A DNA stretch of 64,000 bases, taken from contig JBDRCC010000006.1 in NCBI GenBank assembly GCA_043822065.1, forward strand, positions 1 through 64,000, given 5' to 3'. The position numbers and the translations under genes are program-made. Below, piece after piece: positions 1 through 10,400 of the stretch; within the stretch, counting starts at the first letter, position 1, and every line of letters starts with the position of its first letter. Origin of the DNA: JBDRCC01 sp043822065 [NCBI: archaeon] (lineage in GTDB: Archaea > Undinarchaeota > CAZHTU01). The notes beneath the pieces were generated by a model. That model was not told the origin of the DNA. It did no database searches and saw only the letters and a program-made list of their open reading frames with translations.

Positions 1-2
1 TC

Positions 3-305
3 TATTTCCTCTCCACGATTGGGTGGATATACTGGTCGCTTACCGAGTGGTACTCAGGCCAGTCTGCCGGAAAGTACGTCATGAAGATAAAAACCACCGA
101 CCTTGAAGGCAACTCACTGAGCCTCCACGCCGCCTTCCTAGAGGCATTCGGCAAGGCAGTGCCGGTTGTTTTCCCGCTTGACATGATAATCGGCACCATA
201 GCGTTTGAGCCTACCCGCCAGCGGCTCTTCAGCCACCTGGCGAAAGTAATCGTCATAGAAACAGTCCAGCCGCACGAAATGCTAAACGTGGAATACGTAA
301 GGTGA
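3..305 (+). CDS. RDD family membrane protein, 5' truncated
   Basis: The reading frame is open from the window edge, so only the C-terminal part is present. It shows an aromatic membrane segment, then the RDD-family signature G-Q-S-A-G-K followed by a short strand region with D-L-E-G-N, and a hydrophobic helix ending in a basic patch. RDD proteins are small polytopic membrane proteins of poorly known function, some linked to ion or solute transport. The gene lies 41 bp upstream of another membrane-protein gene on the same strand. The true start is outside the window. The family call rests on the conserved GQxxGK motif and hydropathy only. Confidence 0.6.
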   Translation, partial: YFLSTIGWIYWSLTEWYSGQSAGKYVMKIKTTDLEGNSLSLHAAFLEAFGKAVPVVFPLDMIIGTIAFEPTRQRLFSHLAKVIVIETVQPHEMLNVEYVR

Positions 306-346
306 GCACCATTAACTTTAAATCCTAATACTGCGTAGTGCCGGCT

Positions 347-1060
347 ATGTACCTTTTAATCCTGGCTGCAGTTTCCATAGTGGTCTCCGCTCTCATACTC
401 GGCGAAGCGCTTATGGACAAGAACTACTCTGCAATCCTGACCTATCTTCTTGTCGGCTCGATAATCGCCACAATCGACTTCATAATCGAGTACATTGGCA
501 CCTTTACCGACCTGTGGACTTACTATGCCTCACTCCACCTTATCTTTGGAAAAATACCAGTCGAGCTGATATTCACGTTCTTCGCGCTTGGGCTCGTTGC
601 ACGGCGCCTTTACCTCTTCCAGATAAAGAGGTCCCCGCTTGACCTCGACACAATATACTACGTCCTGATATTCGCATCAATAATATTTTTTATAAGGGGC
701 GCATACAGCGGGATACGCGACATCAGCCTTTTGGTGATAGGGATACCTGCCGCGCTCTGGGGCATGCACGCAATACGCGACGAGCTGAAGAAGGCGAAGG
801 CGGTAATCCTCGCGGTGGTCGTAGCAGTCCTTGACGTGCTGGTCGAGGTGTACATCATAGAGCAGAACGTTTATTCCTATGAGATGGGCTTCAGCTGGTC
901 CACGCCGTTTGTCTACGGCCTGTTTGCAATCACCCTTATGGCAATCATGGAGCGGTTCGACAGCCTTGACAAATTCTTCGAGATAAAGATTATCGAGGGG
1001 CTTGTGCGGTTTGTCGGCATTAAGGAATCAATACGGACGCGTTTTAGGAAAAAGAGATGA
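347..1060 (+). CDS. Polytopic membrane protein of unknown function
   Basis: About 237 residues with roughly seven hydrophobic segments and a basic C-terminal tail (RTRFRKKR), so it is an integral membrane protein with a probable cytoplasmic C-terminus. I chose the ATG at 347 over the in-frame GTG at 338 because a TATA-like TTTAAAT lies about 28 nt upstream, as in other leaderless genes here. Its stop overlaps the next start (ATGA), so it is co-transcribed with the MBL hydrolase. Conserved acidic residues inside predicted helices recall carotenoid-biosynthesis-like membrane proteins, but I cannot assign a function. A second protein of similar layout is at 23401-24189. Confidence 0.65.
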   Translation: MYLLILAAVSIVVSALILGEALMDKNYSAILTYLLVGSIIATIDFIIEYIGTFTDLWTYYASLHLIFGKIPVELIFTFFALGLVARRLYLFQIKRSPLDLDTIYYVLIFASIIFFIRGAYSGIRDISLLVIGIPAALWGMHAIRDELKKAKAVILAVVVAVLDVLVEVYIIEQNVYSYEMGFSWSTPFVYGLFAITLMAIMERFDSLDKFFEIKIIEGLVRFVGIKESIRTRFRKKR

Positions 1061-1653
1061 TTATTGAGCAGCTGCGCGTCGGCCCGCTTGCTAACTTTTG
1101 CTACCTAGTCGGCGACGCAAAGACAAAAACCGCCGCCGCAATAGACCCTGGGTTCGAGGCAGATGCAATCCTTGCGAAGGCGAAGCAGCGCGGCCTTAAG
1201 ATAAAATACCTGATTCTGACCCACTCTCACCTCGACCACACCGGCGAGCTTTCTGCGCTCAAGGAGGCGACCGGGGCTGTCGTTGTCATGGGCGCGCTTG
1301 AATCCGGCGACATAGAATTTTCCGCCCAAATACAGCCGGACATTGCGGTCCGCGACGGCGACGAGCTGAAGCTCGGGGGCACAAAGCTGAAGTTCATCCA
1401 CACGCCGGGGCACACCCCTGGCAGCATGTGCATCCTTGCCGAAAACAACCTTTTCACCGGCGACCTCCTCTTCGACTGCTCAATCGGGCGGACCGACCTC
1501 ACAGGCTCAGACGAGGGGCAGATGACGCTGAGCCTGAAAAAGGTTTCAAAGCTCCCTGACAAGACCATGGTCTGGCCTGGGCACGACTATGGTGCAAAAA
1601 AACACTTTACCTTAGGCGAGCAAAAGAAGGAAAGCCCCTTCCTCAAAGCATAA
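1057..1653 (+). CDS. MBL-fold metallo-hydrolase (glyoxalase II-like)
   Basis: A 198-residue metallo-beta-lactamase-fold protein of glyoxalase II/YcbL size. The metal-binding motif THSHLDH is at residues 55-61. It is followed by HTPGHTPGSM, an acidic metal ligand in FTGDLLF and a final His in WPGHDYG, so all expected di-metal ligands are present. Such proteins are cytoplasmic hydrolases acting on thioesters such as S-lactoylglutathione-like substrates or on persulfides. An archaeon without glutathione probably uses another thiol, which is inference. It overlaps the preceding gene by four bases and its 3' end overlaps the convergent gene at 1643-2350. Confidence 0.85.
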   Translation: MIIEQLRVGPLANFCYLVGDAKTKTAAAIDPGFEADAILAKAKQRGLKIKYLILTHSHLDHTGELSALKEATGAVVVMGALESGDIEFSAQIQPDIAVRDGDELKLGGTKLKFIHTPGHTPGSMCILAENNLFTGDLLFDCSIGRTDLTGSDEGQMTLSLKKVSKLPDKTMVWPGHDYGAKKHFTLGEQKKESPFLKA

Positions 1654-2350
1654 TCTTTCTTATTTTTATTCCGCCGTACTCTTGCGGGGACTTTGGCTTG
1701 TCAACCGGGAGCAGCTCGTACGCCGGCCTTATTACCATCCGCACTGGCATTTCCGTCCTGCTTTCCTGCCTTAGCCTCTCGACCTTCGGCGCCCCGCCGA
1801 ACGTCCTGTAATACTCGTTTACCTTTTCCTGCCGTATCCTGTCCCTCTTGAGCTTTAGCTGTTCGTCCTGGAGCCGCCTTATTTCCTCTTCCCTCTGTCG
1901 TGCAGCCTCTTCGCGGGCAGCTTCCTCCTCCATGTCGCGCGCAGCCTTTGCCTCCGTCATCCTGCGTATTGCGTCCAGCCGCCTCGCAGCGTCTGCAGTG
2001 CGCCTCTCGTCACGCTTCCGGGTGAATTTGCCGAGCATTGTCTCATCTTCAAGGCTTTCAAGCGCCTCAACCTTGGCTCGGACCATGTCAAGCACCTCGT
2101 CCCGCTCCTGCGCTGGCTCGAACGTTGGCACCATCACTGGCGCGTCCTCCACAAAATCGTTAATCTCAGCATAGGTCTGCCTCGGCCTGAGCCTGTCAAA
2201 AAGCCTTTCCTTCTTCAGGAGCAGCCTTTGGTAAAACGTAAGGTTTGCCGGCAGCATCGGCTCATCATGGAATTCGGGCATCTGCTCAACACCCAAATTC
2301 TCGATGTAATCCATGGAACTGATGGCTAGTGGGTCAAATTCTTCATCCAT
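1643..2350 (-). CDS. Charged coiled-coil protein, unknown function
   Basis: A 235-residue soluble protein with no signal peptide or membrane segment. The middle (about residues 100-180) is a long run of Arg, Glu and Ala heptads, a probable coiled coil; the N-terminus is acidic and Pro/Met-rich, the C-terminus basic. A TATA-like element (reverse of TATATAAATC near 2372-2385) lies about 28 nt before the ATG, consistent with a leaderless transcript. The 3' end overlaps the MBL gene by 11 bp in convergent orientation. I do not recognise a family; a structural or scaffold role is only a guess. Confidence 0.6.
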   Translation of the reverse strand: MDEEFDPLAISSMDYIENLGVEQMPEFHDEPMLPANLTFYQRLLLKKERLFDRLRPRQTYAEINDFVEDAPVMVPTFEPAQERDEVLDMVRAKVEALESLEDETMLGKFTRKRDERRTADAARRLDAIRRMTEAKAARDMEEEAAREEAARQREEEIRRLQDEQLKLKRDRIRQEKVNEYYRTFGGAPKVERLRQESRTEMPVRMVIRPAYELLPVDKPKSPQEYGGIKIRKIML

Positions 2351-2462
2351 GCTATCTATATGCGCAGATGTAATATATAAATCTACTTGGGTGCTCCGAG
2401 CCCTTAACGGGATATGGGCTATTTGCCGCCTTTCTTGGGCTGTACCGGTCCGCCGTCCGCAC

Positions 2463-3722
2463 CTATATTGGCTGGTTTTTGTCCATGCGCCGCGTGCGGT
2501 TCAATATCCTGTTCCGCTCGGCAAGCACGTCTGCCGGCTTAATCGAGGATACCTTCGCCTTGAACTCCTTCTCAGCAATTTTCAGCTCGTTCCGCTTCTC
2601 GAGCGTGCTTATCTTTGCCACCCGCTCCGCGATTCGTTCCCGGTTCGCATCTATGTTCTCCGAGGCATATCTCTCGAGCCTGGCCTCAAGCCGCCTCATT
2701 TCTGCAAGGCGCTCAGTTTCCCTGAGCTGCTCAAGGTCTTTCAGCAGACCTGCCTTGTTCTTGGCCCTTACTGCCTCCCTTGCCCTCTCAAGGTCGCGGA
2801 TGACTTCCTCCTTCCTTATGCGGAACTTGTCCGCAGTCGTGTTCAGCTCCTCGCCGTATTTGCCGCGGTCAGCCCTCTCCGCAACCTTTATTGCAAATAC
2901 CGAGTGCGCCCGTGAGGCAACCGCCTGCCCGAAGGCAAGCCCGTACTCTTCCTCATCAAAAGCGAGCTGTGCAGTCGCCAGCTTGCCCTCTGCGAGGATG
3001 ACCTGTTTTGAAATCAGCGCCGCCCTTGCGTCGCTTATGTTCTCTGGAGTTTCAACCGCTTTGGCTTCATCGAGCTTCTCCGCCGCCCGGTCTATGGCAA
3101 GCTGCGCCCTCTCTGAAAAGTCCGGCCTGTCAATAGTTACATTCCCAGCTACAATCTCGTCAAGGTCAACGCCTATCTCGTCGTCAACCGTATCTGGTGA
3201 CGCCTTGAACCTGATCTTGTTCAAAGCCATTGCCCTGAGCCGCTCCCGTATCCGCTCCGGGACGCCGTCTGGCCTCAGTATTATCACTGGCCTTTTTGCC
3301 GCCTTAGCATCAGCAAGCGCGTCCTCTATGCCGTCAATGTCATCGCCGGTCGCCGCGACTACTTCGTCAACCGAGTCCCACACTTCCTCTGCGACGACTA
3401 CGGACGTCTCGTATCTGTCCTCGCCGTATATCCTCTCGTGGACTATCTCGACGCCGTCAAGCTCGGCTTCAATCAGCTCCGGCACGGCATCCGGCCCGCC
3501 GATTATTGTGACCTTGTTAGGTTCATACGACGTTATCTTGTCGAGGATCCCATCATCAATGAGCCCCCACCGCGTCGTCACTATTGCGTCGCCAGTCTCT
3601 TCGGCGGCTGCCTGCGCAACCGCGTAGTCCGCCTCGTTGTCTGAAACGAGCATTACGTTTGCCCCGAGGGAAAACGGTACCATCAACAGAATGCCTAAAA
3701 TCAAATATGTCAGCTTCATCAT
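2463..3722 (-). CDS. Secreted CWB2 (cell wall-binding repeat 2) protein with coiled-coil C-terminus
   Basis: The N-terminus is a signal peptide (MKLTYLILGILLMVPFSLGA). Residues about 20-180 look like cell-wall-binding repeat 2: alternating strands with VTIIGGPDAVP and then RIYGEDRYETS, the characteristic GG-AV and GxDRYxTA-like signatures. The remaining 230 residues are highly charged helices, probably a long coiled coil reaching away from the surface. CWB2 repeats anchor proteins to the envelope in Firmicutes and also occur in archaeal surface proteins. The gene has SD-like GAGGGTG before two adjacent ATGs (3722 and 3719) and a TATATATAC box upstream. It is divergent from the 1199-residue surface protein, so it sits in a surface-protein cluster. 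Confidence 0.75.
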   Translation of the reverse strand: MMKLTYLILGILLMVPFSLGANVMLVSDNEADYAVAQAAAEETGDAIVTTRWGLIDDGILDKITSYEPNKVTIIGGPDAVPELIEAELDGVEIVHERIYGEDRYETSVVVAEEVWDSVDEVVAATGDDIDGIEDALADAKAAKRPVIILRPDGVPERIRERLRAMALNKIRFKASPDTVDDEIGVDLDEIVAGNVTIDRPDFSERAQLAIDRAAEKLDEAKAVETPENISDARAALISKQVILAEGKLATAQLAFDEEEYGLAFGQAVASRAHSVFAIKVAERADRGKYGEELNTTADKFRIRKEEVIRDLERAREAVRAKNKAGLLKDLEQLRETERLAEMRRLEARLERYASENIDANRERIAERVAKISTLEKRNELKIAEKEFKAKVSSIKPADVLAERNRILNRTRRMDKNQPI

Positions 3723-3780
3723 TGCACCCTCTAAAATTAGTCACTTATCGTATATATACTATCGGCTTGCCCCCAGATTA

Positions 3781-3792
3781 GGCTTAAATATC
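3781..3792 (+). promoter_or_regulatory. TATA/BRE promoter of the 1199-aa surface protein
   Basis: GGCTTAAATATC ends 21 nt before the ATG at 3813, giving the 25-32 nt TATA-to-start distance of leaderless archaeal mRNAs. The same 12-mer occurs before the 4240-residue protein at 7427-7438, so both genes probably share promoter strength and control. Confidence 0.65.
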
Positions 3793-3812
3793 TTGGGCGC
3801 TTTCCCACTTGC

Positions 3813-6800
3813 ATGAAGCGTTGGCCCCTACTGCTATTGCTGCTTGCAGTGCCTGCATTTGCCGCGGAGCCGGATTACGCCGAAGCGTGCACCAACGTCG
3901 AGTACCAGGCGCTTTGGGAGTCAGTCTTTAATGAGCCGTACAACGGCACGGCAGTCTACGACAGCGCCAGCGTCCTGAAGGGCGGCCACTGCTTTGATTT
4001 CGTCCTGTACAAGGTCTCTTACCAGGATCCCAAATACCTTTATGCAATTGACCAAAAGATAGTTGGCTATGTCGCCCCGTTTAACTCATCCGGCCTTAGC
4101 ATCCCCCTATTCGAAGACGCTGATGAAAAGATCGCAGTTTCTGCAGTATTCATGCGATGGGATGACAACCAAACTAGTACCACTATACAAAACCAGATAT
4201 CTACTGCCGGGCCAATGGGCATTCTATTCTCCACTCAGGGGAAGCTAAAAAACCGGAGCCAGCCAATTTATAGTATTGCAGCTGCGCGGGCGGTCGAGTC
4301 AAGCCTATTTAAGAGCTGGATACCAAACGAGATGCTGTGGCGCGCATATCTGGACAATGGTACAGGCATGGCTTACCATGGTGTCCTCGAGGAAGAACAA
4401 ACCGGGGCGATAACGAAGCAGGACGTCACCGGCGTATTCAGCCTGCGCGATGCCGCATACCAAAGCAGGATAGCCCCGTTTGAGGCAGTTGCTGATGCGA
4501 CCGCCCTCAAATGCGCCTCAGATAGCGAATGCAGCTCTGGCATATGCAAGCGGGACTATGCTGGCAAGAGCTATTGTGCCCCTGAGGATGATTCCTGCGT
4601 CCATGCCGAGGGCGGCGTCATCAGCATATACCCTAATAAAGGCCTTTTCAGCAGCAGCCTTGCAGACTCCGGAAACTCAAACTACACCTGCAACGACGGG
4701 CACTGGTCCCAGGACCCGTTCTCAAACAACAACACTCACTTTGAGATAGCATTCGAAGAGCCAGGCACTTCAACCAAGGCTAAGGCAACATTCCCAATCC
4801 GCGCCCGGGTCAACTACGCAACAGTGGACATAACCCGCTCGGTACGCTCAATGGAGTATACTTATGACCTCGCACCCGGCGACAATTACATCTCCCTCTA
4901 CCTCCAGCCAACGCCAAAGCTCCAGGCTTCAATCCTATTCACCAAGATTCCACAGCTCAAGTCAGTCAAGCGCTGGGATCCTGACTTACAGGACTTCCAA
5001 AAAATCGAGAAATTAGGGAACGAGATAATCGGCAACGACTTCGAAATAAAGCCTGGCGAAGGATATGTCATGACACTCGAGTCCTCAGCGTCTTTCAAGC
5101 TTCAGGGGACGTACGACACTGCCTATCGGACGCTCCAGCTCAAGAAAGGGAAAAATCTAGTCGGCTGGGCTTCCCTCGAGGGGAGGGGGACTAGGGCAGC
5201 ACTTGCATCGCTTGGCGAAGCTGGCGGAATATGGGCTGAGGCGTACTACTGCCCCCCAAACACCAACTGTGCGGCTTCGAAAATATCCTACAGCAAGACG
5301 TCGACAGCACTCACCTCACTTTCGCCAGGCAAAGCCTACTGGATAACCCTCATCGAGGACGACACGCTTTCATACACGCCCTACGGCCCGGGATGCACCT
5401 CTGCCAACCTCACCTCCGAGGCACAGCGCGCCCAGCTTTTTATCTACGGCGCCTCAATCAACTGCGGCAAGTCAGGCAGCAGCCACTTTCTAGAAGTCAA
5501 CAAGGACGGGAACAAGAGGATTTACTTCAACCCATGCGAGGCGTTCGGCGGCGCGTTAAACTGGACGAGCATCGAGGTCCCGCCCCGCTGGCTTGTGGCG
5601 GGCGTGAACTCGTTTAAGATACATGACTACAACTCAGGGTTCGACGACCGCTCCTTAATCATCGGTGTTGACTCCAACGCGGAAGGCGCGACAAGCACAA
5701 TCGCGATGAACTCCCTCTGCGGCCAGGAGACGAGCAACGGCTCGCTGATGGCCTACCTGAAAATTGGGGACGCCCTGTTTGGCAAGGGAAACCTGACAAA
5801 GACTGACCAGGTCGCAGTCGACTATACTGACGACTGCATGCTGAAGGACATCTTCATCGAGTCAGTCCCAGCCGCAACCAACACAGAGGGCTACTGCCCA
5901 GAATATGACACTCCAATCCAGTATGACACAATCACTGAGCGCAAGGACCTCACGCAGTCCCTCAACAAGTATCTTTTCAAGTGCGACAAGACCAAGCTTT
6001 TCTGCGAGGTGCCGATTGAGATACAGTCCTCAAACGTAGAGGACATCATTCTCGACAACCTCGTGATTGCCTACTCCTGCAGCGAATGCTGCATCTCCGG
6101 CGACAGTGAATGCCCGGTCGGATGCTCGCATGAAATCGACACTGACTGCGAGGTTCCTGTTGAGATGACGCCCTGCGAGCGCCTCCTCAAATACCGGGAA
6201 AAGACGCTCACCTTATATAATACGGGGGCTGGGCAGGAAAGCGGCACAGGCGTCACCTCGGAATACATCGACTTCCAGAAAATTTCGCTTGTCCCCTCTT
6301 CCGACGCCACGCCGATACAAATCCACATCCAAAGCTTTGAGGAATGCGGCTCCCCGCGCGCAAAGCCCCCCGGGCTCCCTGAAATGGAGCCCCAGGTATA
6401 CAAATACTACCTCCTCGAGCAGACAAGCAAAGTCCCAATACAAGCACTCTCCATCGACTTCCGTGTCCAGCGCCAGTGGGTACAGGACAACAACTTTGGG
6501 GTGCACGAGGTGTTTTTATATGCCCTGGCAGACGGCTCCTGGCAGAGGCTCAAGACGTCCTGGCAGTCCGAGGACCTGAAGTACGCCTACTACTCCGTAA
6601 ACGCAAGCGGCTTTGGCTACTTCGCAATCGGCGGTGAAATCATTCCGAAAGAGAAAGCTGCCGCAGAGCCAGGTTCAAGCCCCCAGCTCAAGGTCACCGC
6701 CTCAATCCCGAAGGGAGTCTTTGTCGCAAGGGCGTTCCCAGTCTCAGTCAGGGTTTACAACTCCGGCTTCGGCAGCGCCGGGCGAATAACCGTCAAGCTC

Positions 6801-7412
6801 GAGGCACCGGAAGGATGGCAGGTATCCGACCCATCATCCATTGACTTTCTCAAGAGCCTCGAAATCGCCGATTTCGAGTTCTACGCCAGGATACCCTACT
6901 CCGGCGAGCCAGTCTCCGCACCGATTGCCCTCAAAGTGTCTGGCGACGACATATCCTACAGCACCCAGCTCCAGATTAGTGCGGCGGTCCCGCCATTCAT
7001 CCTCGACGGAAGGCTCTCGGGCAATTCGATAATTGCCGAAACCATAATAGAGCGCAGCAAAGTCCCTTCAAGCAATGTCCAAATCGAGCTCTCAATAAAC
7101 AAGGGGCGGGCAACCCTCATCTCCGACCTTCTCCAGTACGAAATCCAGGGCGAGACCCTTAGGGAGTCCAAGACCTACTCCCTCCCCGCAACGATGGAAA
7201 CTGGCGACTACTCCCTTGCAGGGGTGCTCTATTCCGACGGAAAGGAAATCGCCCGCACCTCATCGCCCCTCACAATAAATGCCGCGTCGACAGTGAAAAT
7301 CAGCCACGGGCCGAAGACAGCATTCATCGCAATTCTCGTAATTCTGGTCCTTGCGGGCGGGTTATTCGTCTTCAGGAAAAAACTTCTGCGCAGGGGCGAA
7401 AAAACATCCTGA
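3813..7412 (+). CDS. TM-anchored surface protein with Cys-rich module and PGF-pre-PGF-like domain
   Basis: A 1199-residue exported protein. It has a signal peptide (residues 1-18, cleavage near AFA-AEPDY), a large extracellular region, one TM helix near residues 1169-1188 and a short basic tail (FRKKLLRRGEKTS). A Cys-rich module at about residues 234-303 (CxxDSECxSGIC to GHWSQDPF) also occurs six times in the next protein. Residues about 800-945 resemble a PGF-pre-PGF domain (VYKYY ... FRVQRQW ... GYFAIGG), preceded by a small Cys cluster (CCISGDSEC to DTDC). A NEW3-like beta domain follows. Many N-x-S/T sequons suggest N-glycosylation. No PGF-CTERM sorting signal is visible, so anchoring is by the TM helix. 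The specific function is unknown; an envelope or adhesion role is inferred. Confidence 0.8.
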   Translation: MKRWPLLLLLLAVPAFAAEPDYAEACTNVEYQALWESVFNEPYNGTAVYDSASVLKGGHCFDFVLYKVSYQDPKYLYAIDQKIVGYVAPFNSSGLSIPLFEDADEKIAVSAVFMRWDDNQTSTTIQNQISTAGPMGILFSTQGKLKNRSQPIYSIAAARAVESSLFKSWIPNEMLWRAYLDNGTGMAYHGVLEEEQTGAITKQDVTGVFSLRDAAYQSRIAPFEAVADATALKCASDSECSSGICKRDYAGKSYCAPEDDSCVHAEGGVISIYPNKGLFSSSLADSGNSNYTCNDGHWSQDPFSNNNTHFEIAFEEPGTSTKAKATFPIRARVNYATVDITRSVRSMEYTYDLAPGDNYISLYLQPTPKLQASILFTKIPQLKSVKRWDPDLQDFQKIEKLGNEIIGNDFEIKPGEGYVMTLESSASFKLQGTYDTAYRTLQLKKGKNLVGWASLEGRGTRAALASLGEAGGIWAEAYYCPPNTNCAASKISYSKTSTALTSLSPGKAYWITLIEDDTLSYTPYGPGCTSANLTSEAQRAQLFIYGASINCGKSGSSHFLEVNKDGNKRIYFNPCEAFGGALNWTSIEVPPRWLVAGVNSFKIHDYNSGFDDRSLIIGVDSNAEGATSTIAMNSLCGQETSNGSLMAYLKIGDALFGKGNLTKTDQVAVDYTDDCMLKDIFIESVPAATNTEGYCPEYDTPIQYDTITERKDLTQSLNKYLFKCDKTKLFCEVPIEIQSSNVEDIILDNLVIAYSCSECCISGDSECPVGCSHEIDTDCEVPVEMTPCERLLKYREKTLTLYNTGAGQESGTGVTSEYIDFQKISLVPSSDATPIQIHIQSFEECGSPRAKPPGLPEMEPQVYKYYLLEQTSKVPIQALSIDFRVQRQWVQDNNFGVHEVFLYALADGSWQRLKTSWQSEDLKYAYYSVNASGFGYFAIGGEIIPKEKAAAEPGSSPQLKVTASIPKGVFVARAFPVSVRVYNSGFGSAGRITVKLEAPEGWQVSDPSSIDFLKSLEIADFEFYARIPYSGEPVSAPIALKVSGDDISYSTQLQISAAVPPFILDGRLSGNSIIAETIIERSKVPSSNVQIELSINKGRATLISDLLQYEIQGETLRESKTYSLPATMETGDYSLAGVLYSDGKEIARTSSPLTINAASTVKISHGPKTAFIAILVILVLAGGLFVFRKKLLRRGEKTS
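4512..4721 (+). repeat. Cys-rich W-S-x-D-P module, copy in the 1199-aa protein
   Basis: About 70 codons. It begins CASDSECSSGIC, continues RDYAGKSYC and CVH, and closes with YTC-NDGHWSQDPF. It carries six cysteines in the same spacing as the six copies in the neighbouring giant protein. Confidence 0.75.
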
Positions 7413-7426
7413 AAATCAGTTCGCAA

Positions 7427-7438
7427 GGCTTAAATATC
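7427..7438 (+). promoter_or_regulatory. TATA/BRE promoter of the 4240-aa surface protein
   Basis: GGCTTAAATATC starts 34 nt before the ATG at 7461. It is identical to the element before the upstream surface gene, where the offset is 32 nt. There is no Shine-Dalgarno sequence before the ATG, consistent with leaderless initiation. Confidence 0.65.
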
Positions 7439-7460
7439 CTGACTTCCTTAGTTCTACAGC

Positions 7461-10400
7461 ATGGGTTGGAGCGAACACAAGAGCCTCTTAGCACTTCTGC
7501 CTATATTCCTCCTTCTCCTTCTTCTGGCGCCGCCAGCCGCTGCGGCTTCGTTGGGCAACGTCTCGTGGGGGAACGACACAAAGCTCACAAGCAACACCGC
7601 TCTATCGGAGTACCCAGTCATAGCAACCGACCAATACGGCAACGTCCACGTCGCCTGGCAGGACTACCGCGACGTCTACGGTAGAATCTACTACAAAAAG
7701 CTCGACAACACCGGCACAAACCTGACCGGCGACGTCCGCGTATCAGACATCGTCAATTACAATGCACTCGGCCCCTCCCTCGCACTCGACAGCAGCGGCA
7801 ACGCCCACATCACCTGGTACGACAAGCGCAATGGAGCCAGTGGCTGGTTTTACGACATCTACTACACAAAGATAAACGGCGCCACCAACGCAACCATAGT
7901 GAACGACATCTACCTGACCAATACTCACTTGGTCTATATGTACCAGCCAAACTATATACCCAAACGTGGCGTCGCACTCGACAGCAGCGGCAACGTCCAC
8001 GTCGTCTGGGGCGGCGACAAGCGCAATACCGGCGAGTATTACGAAATCTACTACAAAAAGCTCGACAACACCGGCAGCACCCTCGTCCCCGACACCCGCC
8101 TGACCAATAATCCCGCTAACCACTATTCATTCAGCCCCTCCCTCGCGGTGGACGCCGCTGGCAACGTCCACGTCGCCTGGAACAAATACCCCTACCCTTG
8201 GAGAACCTACTACAAAAAGCTCGACAACACCGGCGGAAGCCTGACCGGCGACATCGGCGTATCGAATTCCAGCTCCTTTCATTCATACTTCCCCTCCATC
8301 GCGGTGGACGCCGCTGGCAACGTCCACGTCGCCTGGTACGATACCCGCGACAGCTACAGTAGAATCTACTACAAAAAGCTCAACAGCGCCGGCACAAACC
8401 TGACCGGCGACGTCCGCGTATCAGACATCGTCAATTACAATGCACTCGGCCCCTCCCTCGCACTCGACAGCAGCGGCAATGTCCACGTCGCCTGGCACGA
8501 TGCCCGCACCGGCAGGAACGAAATCTACTACAAAAAGCTCAACACCACCGGCGGAAACCTGACCGGCGACGTCCGCCTAACCACTAAAACTGGTTCTTAC
8601 GCTTCACTATACCCTGCCCTCACAGTAGACGCCAGCGACAACATCCACCTCACCTGGCAGGATAACCGCGACGGCAACTACGAAATCTACTACAAGCGGG
8701 GCACGCAGGGGCCGCCGCCTCCCCCGCTGGAAGTCCCTCTCTTCGACGCGGAATGCCCCGGGGGCTACCTGCGGCGCGACATAGACCAGGACCTCCTTTG
8801 CTCAAACAACGCCACCAACTGCGTTTCGACCAATACTGGCACCGGTGCGCTATTCTACCAGCCCAGCCAGGAGCCGCCATACCTCACGAACAAGCCGAAC
8901 GGCACCACAAATGTATACTACTGCTACAAAGGGTACTGGTCGAATGACCCGTTCAACAACAAGCTGACCTACGCCATCAACCCCAGCCCAGCCGACATCT
9001 CGTATTGGGACTCGTTCACCGTGCCCGCATCCGTCAAAGGGGGGGACCCAGGCAATGAGAAAATCTACCTTTACAACGCATCCCTGGCGGTTACGGAGTA
9101 CGGGAGGGACGCACTGCTGTCGAAGGAGTCATCTAACATAGTGGACAACTGGGATCTATCGACGTCAGCGTCCGCCCTCGACAGGGGAGTGTTTGGGGGC
9201 AGTGACATTATATTCGTGGGGGGCGCTACCTACGGTCAGGCTTACATAGCGCCCTACCTTTATTCTGGCGGCGCATTGACGCCAAAGGCTAACGTCTTAA
9301 TGGATGTTTACGGGGCTTCCAACATAAAGCTGAACGACCTGAAAGTTGCGGACATAAACGGGAACAAAATACTCGTTACCGGTTCAAGGAAACTACCGAA
9401 CGCCAATGCTAGCTTCTTTTTGGCGTCATATGGCTATAACTCGGCTGGTGAAGGCACTTTCACGCCGGCGTATACATTCTACCGCGATGAGGGTGCGGGC
9501 AACGATGGTGGCAATGCCATAGCCGTCTATGACTTTGGCGGCTCAAAGAAAATACTGGTTGCCGGCTATGGGAGCAACCTCGCCGGTTCCGGGAACACAG
9601 ACGCAGTGCTCTGGGACCTCGCCACTAACGGCGACACTATAACTTTTGAGGACGTGAAATACATAAACAGCGGGCGCGACGACGAAGCCTACGATGTCGT
9701 AGTGGGCAACTTCAGCGGAACGCCGGTAATCTTTGCAGTTGGCACAACCGACCTCACGGCATTTATACAGGCATACACCTACTCCGGCGGCTCGCTTGTC
9801 GCGAAGAACTACGCCTTCCCAGATTTTTCAGCTGGCCGTGACGTCTTCCTCGCCGCTGCCGTTATGAATATCCGGGGGGAGGATAAAATCGTCGTAACCG
9901 GCTACAGCGAGCCCTCGCCTGGCGCGTCAATCTATGACCTCCTTATCGCGGCATATTCGTATAACCTGACAACTGACACCATCACCGAGGACGGGCGGCT
10001 CACCCTAGACCGTGGCGGCACGGAAATTGGCAAGGGGATAGACTCCTTCACGCTTGGCGGCATGCCTATGCTCGCAGTTACCGGGGGCGATGTCAACGTG
10101 AATACGAACCAGAGTGACATGGTAATCCGCGTTTTCTCATACCTGCACGGCTCGTTCACGCTCAAGACAATGCTGCAGGAGAACCTCACCTCCTCTGACA
10201 GGGACATCGGCAGCGATATTCTCGCCTCAAATGACGGTGTCCTGAAATTCTTCGAGACAGGTGATATCTCCCTATTCGACGGCGACATTTTTAAGGACAA
10301 GTATGCATACCGCCTCCACCTGTACAACTATTCCATCCCGCACTATGCCGGCACAACAATCAGGATTGGAAACGCCATCCTGAGCGACGGAAAGATGCTC

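Noticed and set aside
2479-3627. 382-residue plus-strand reading frame opposite the CWB2 gene
   Set aside because: It is Ser/Ala-rich and low in complexity, as expected from the reverse of a GC-biased coding strand. The minus-strand gene has a signal peptide, CWB2 motifs and a promoter.
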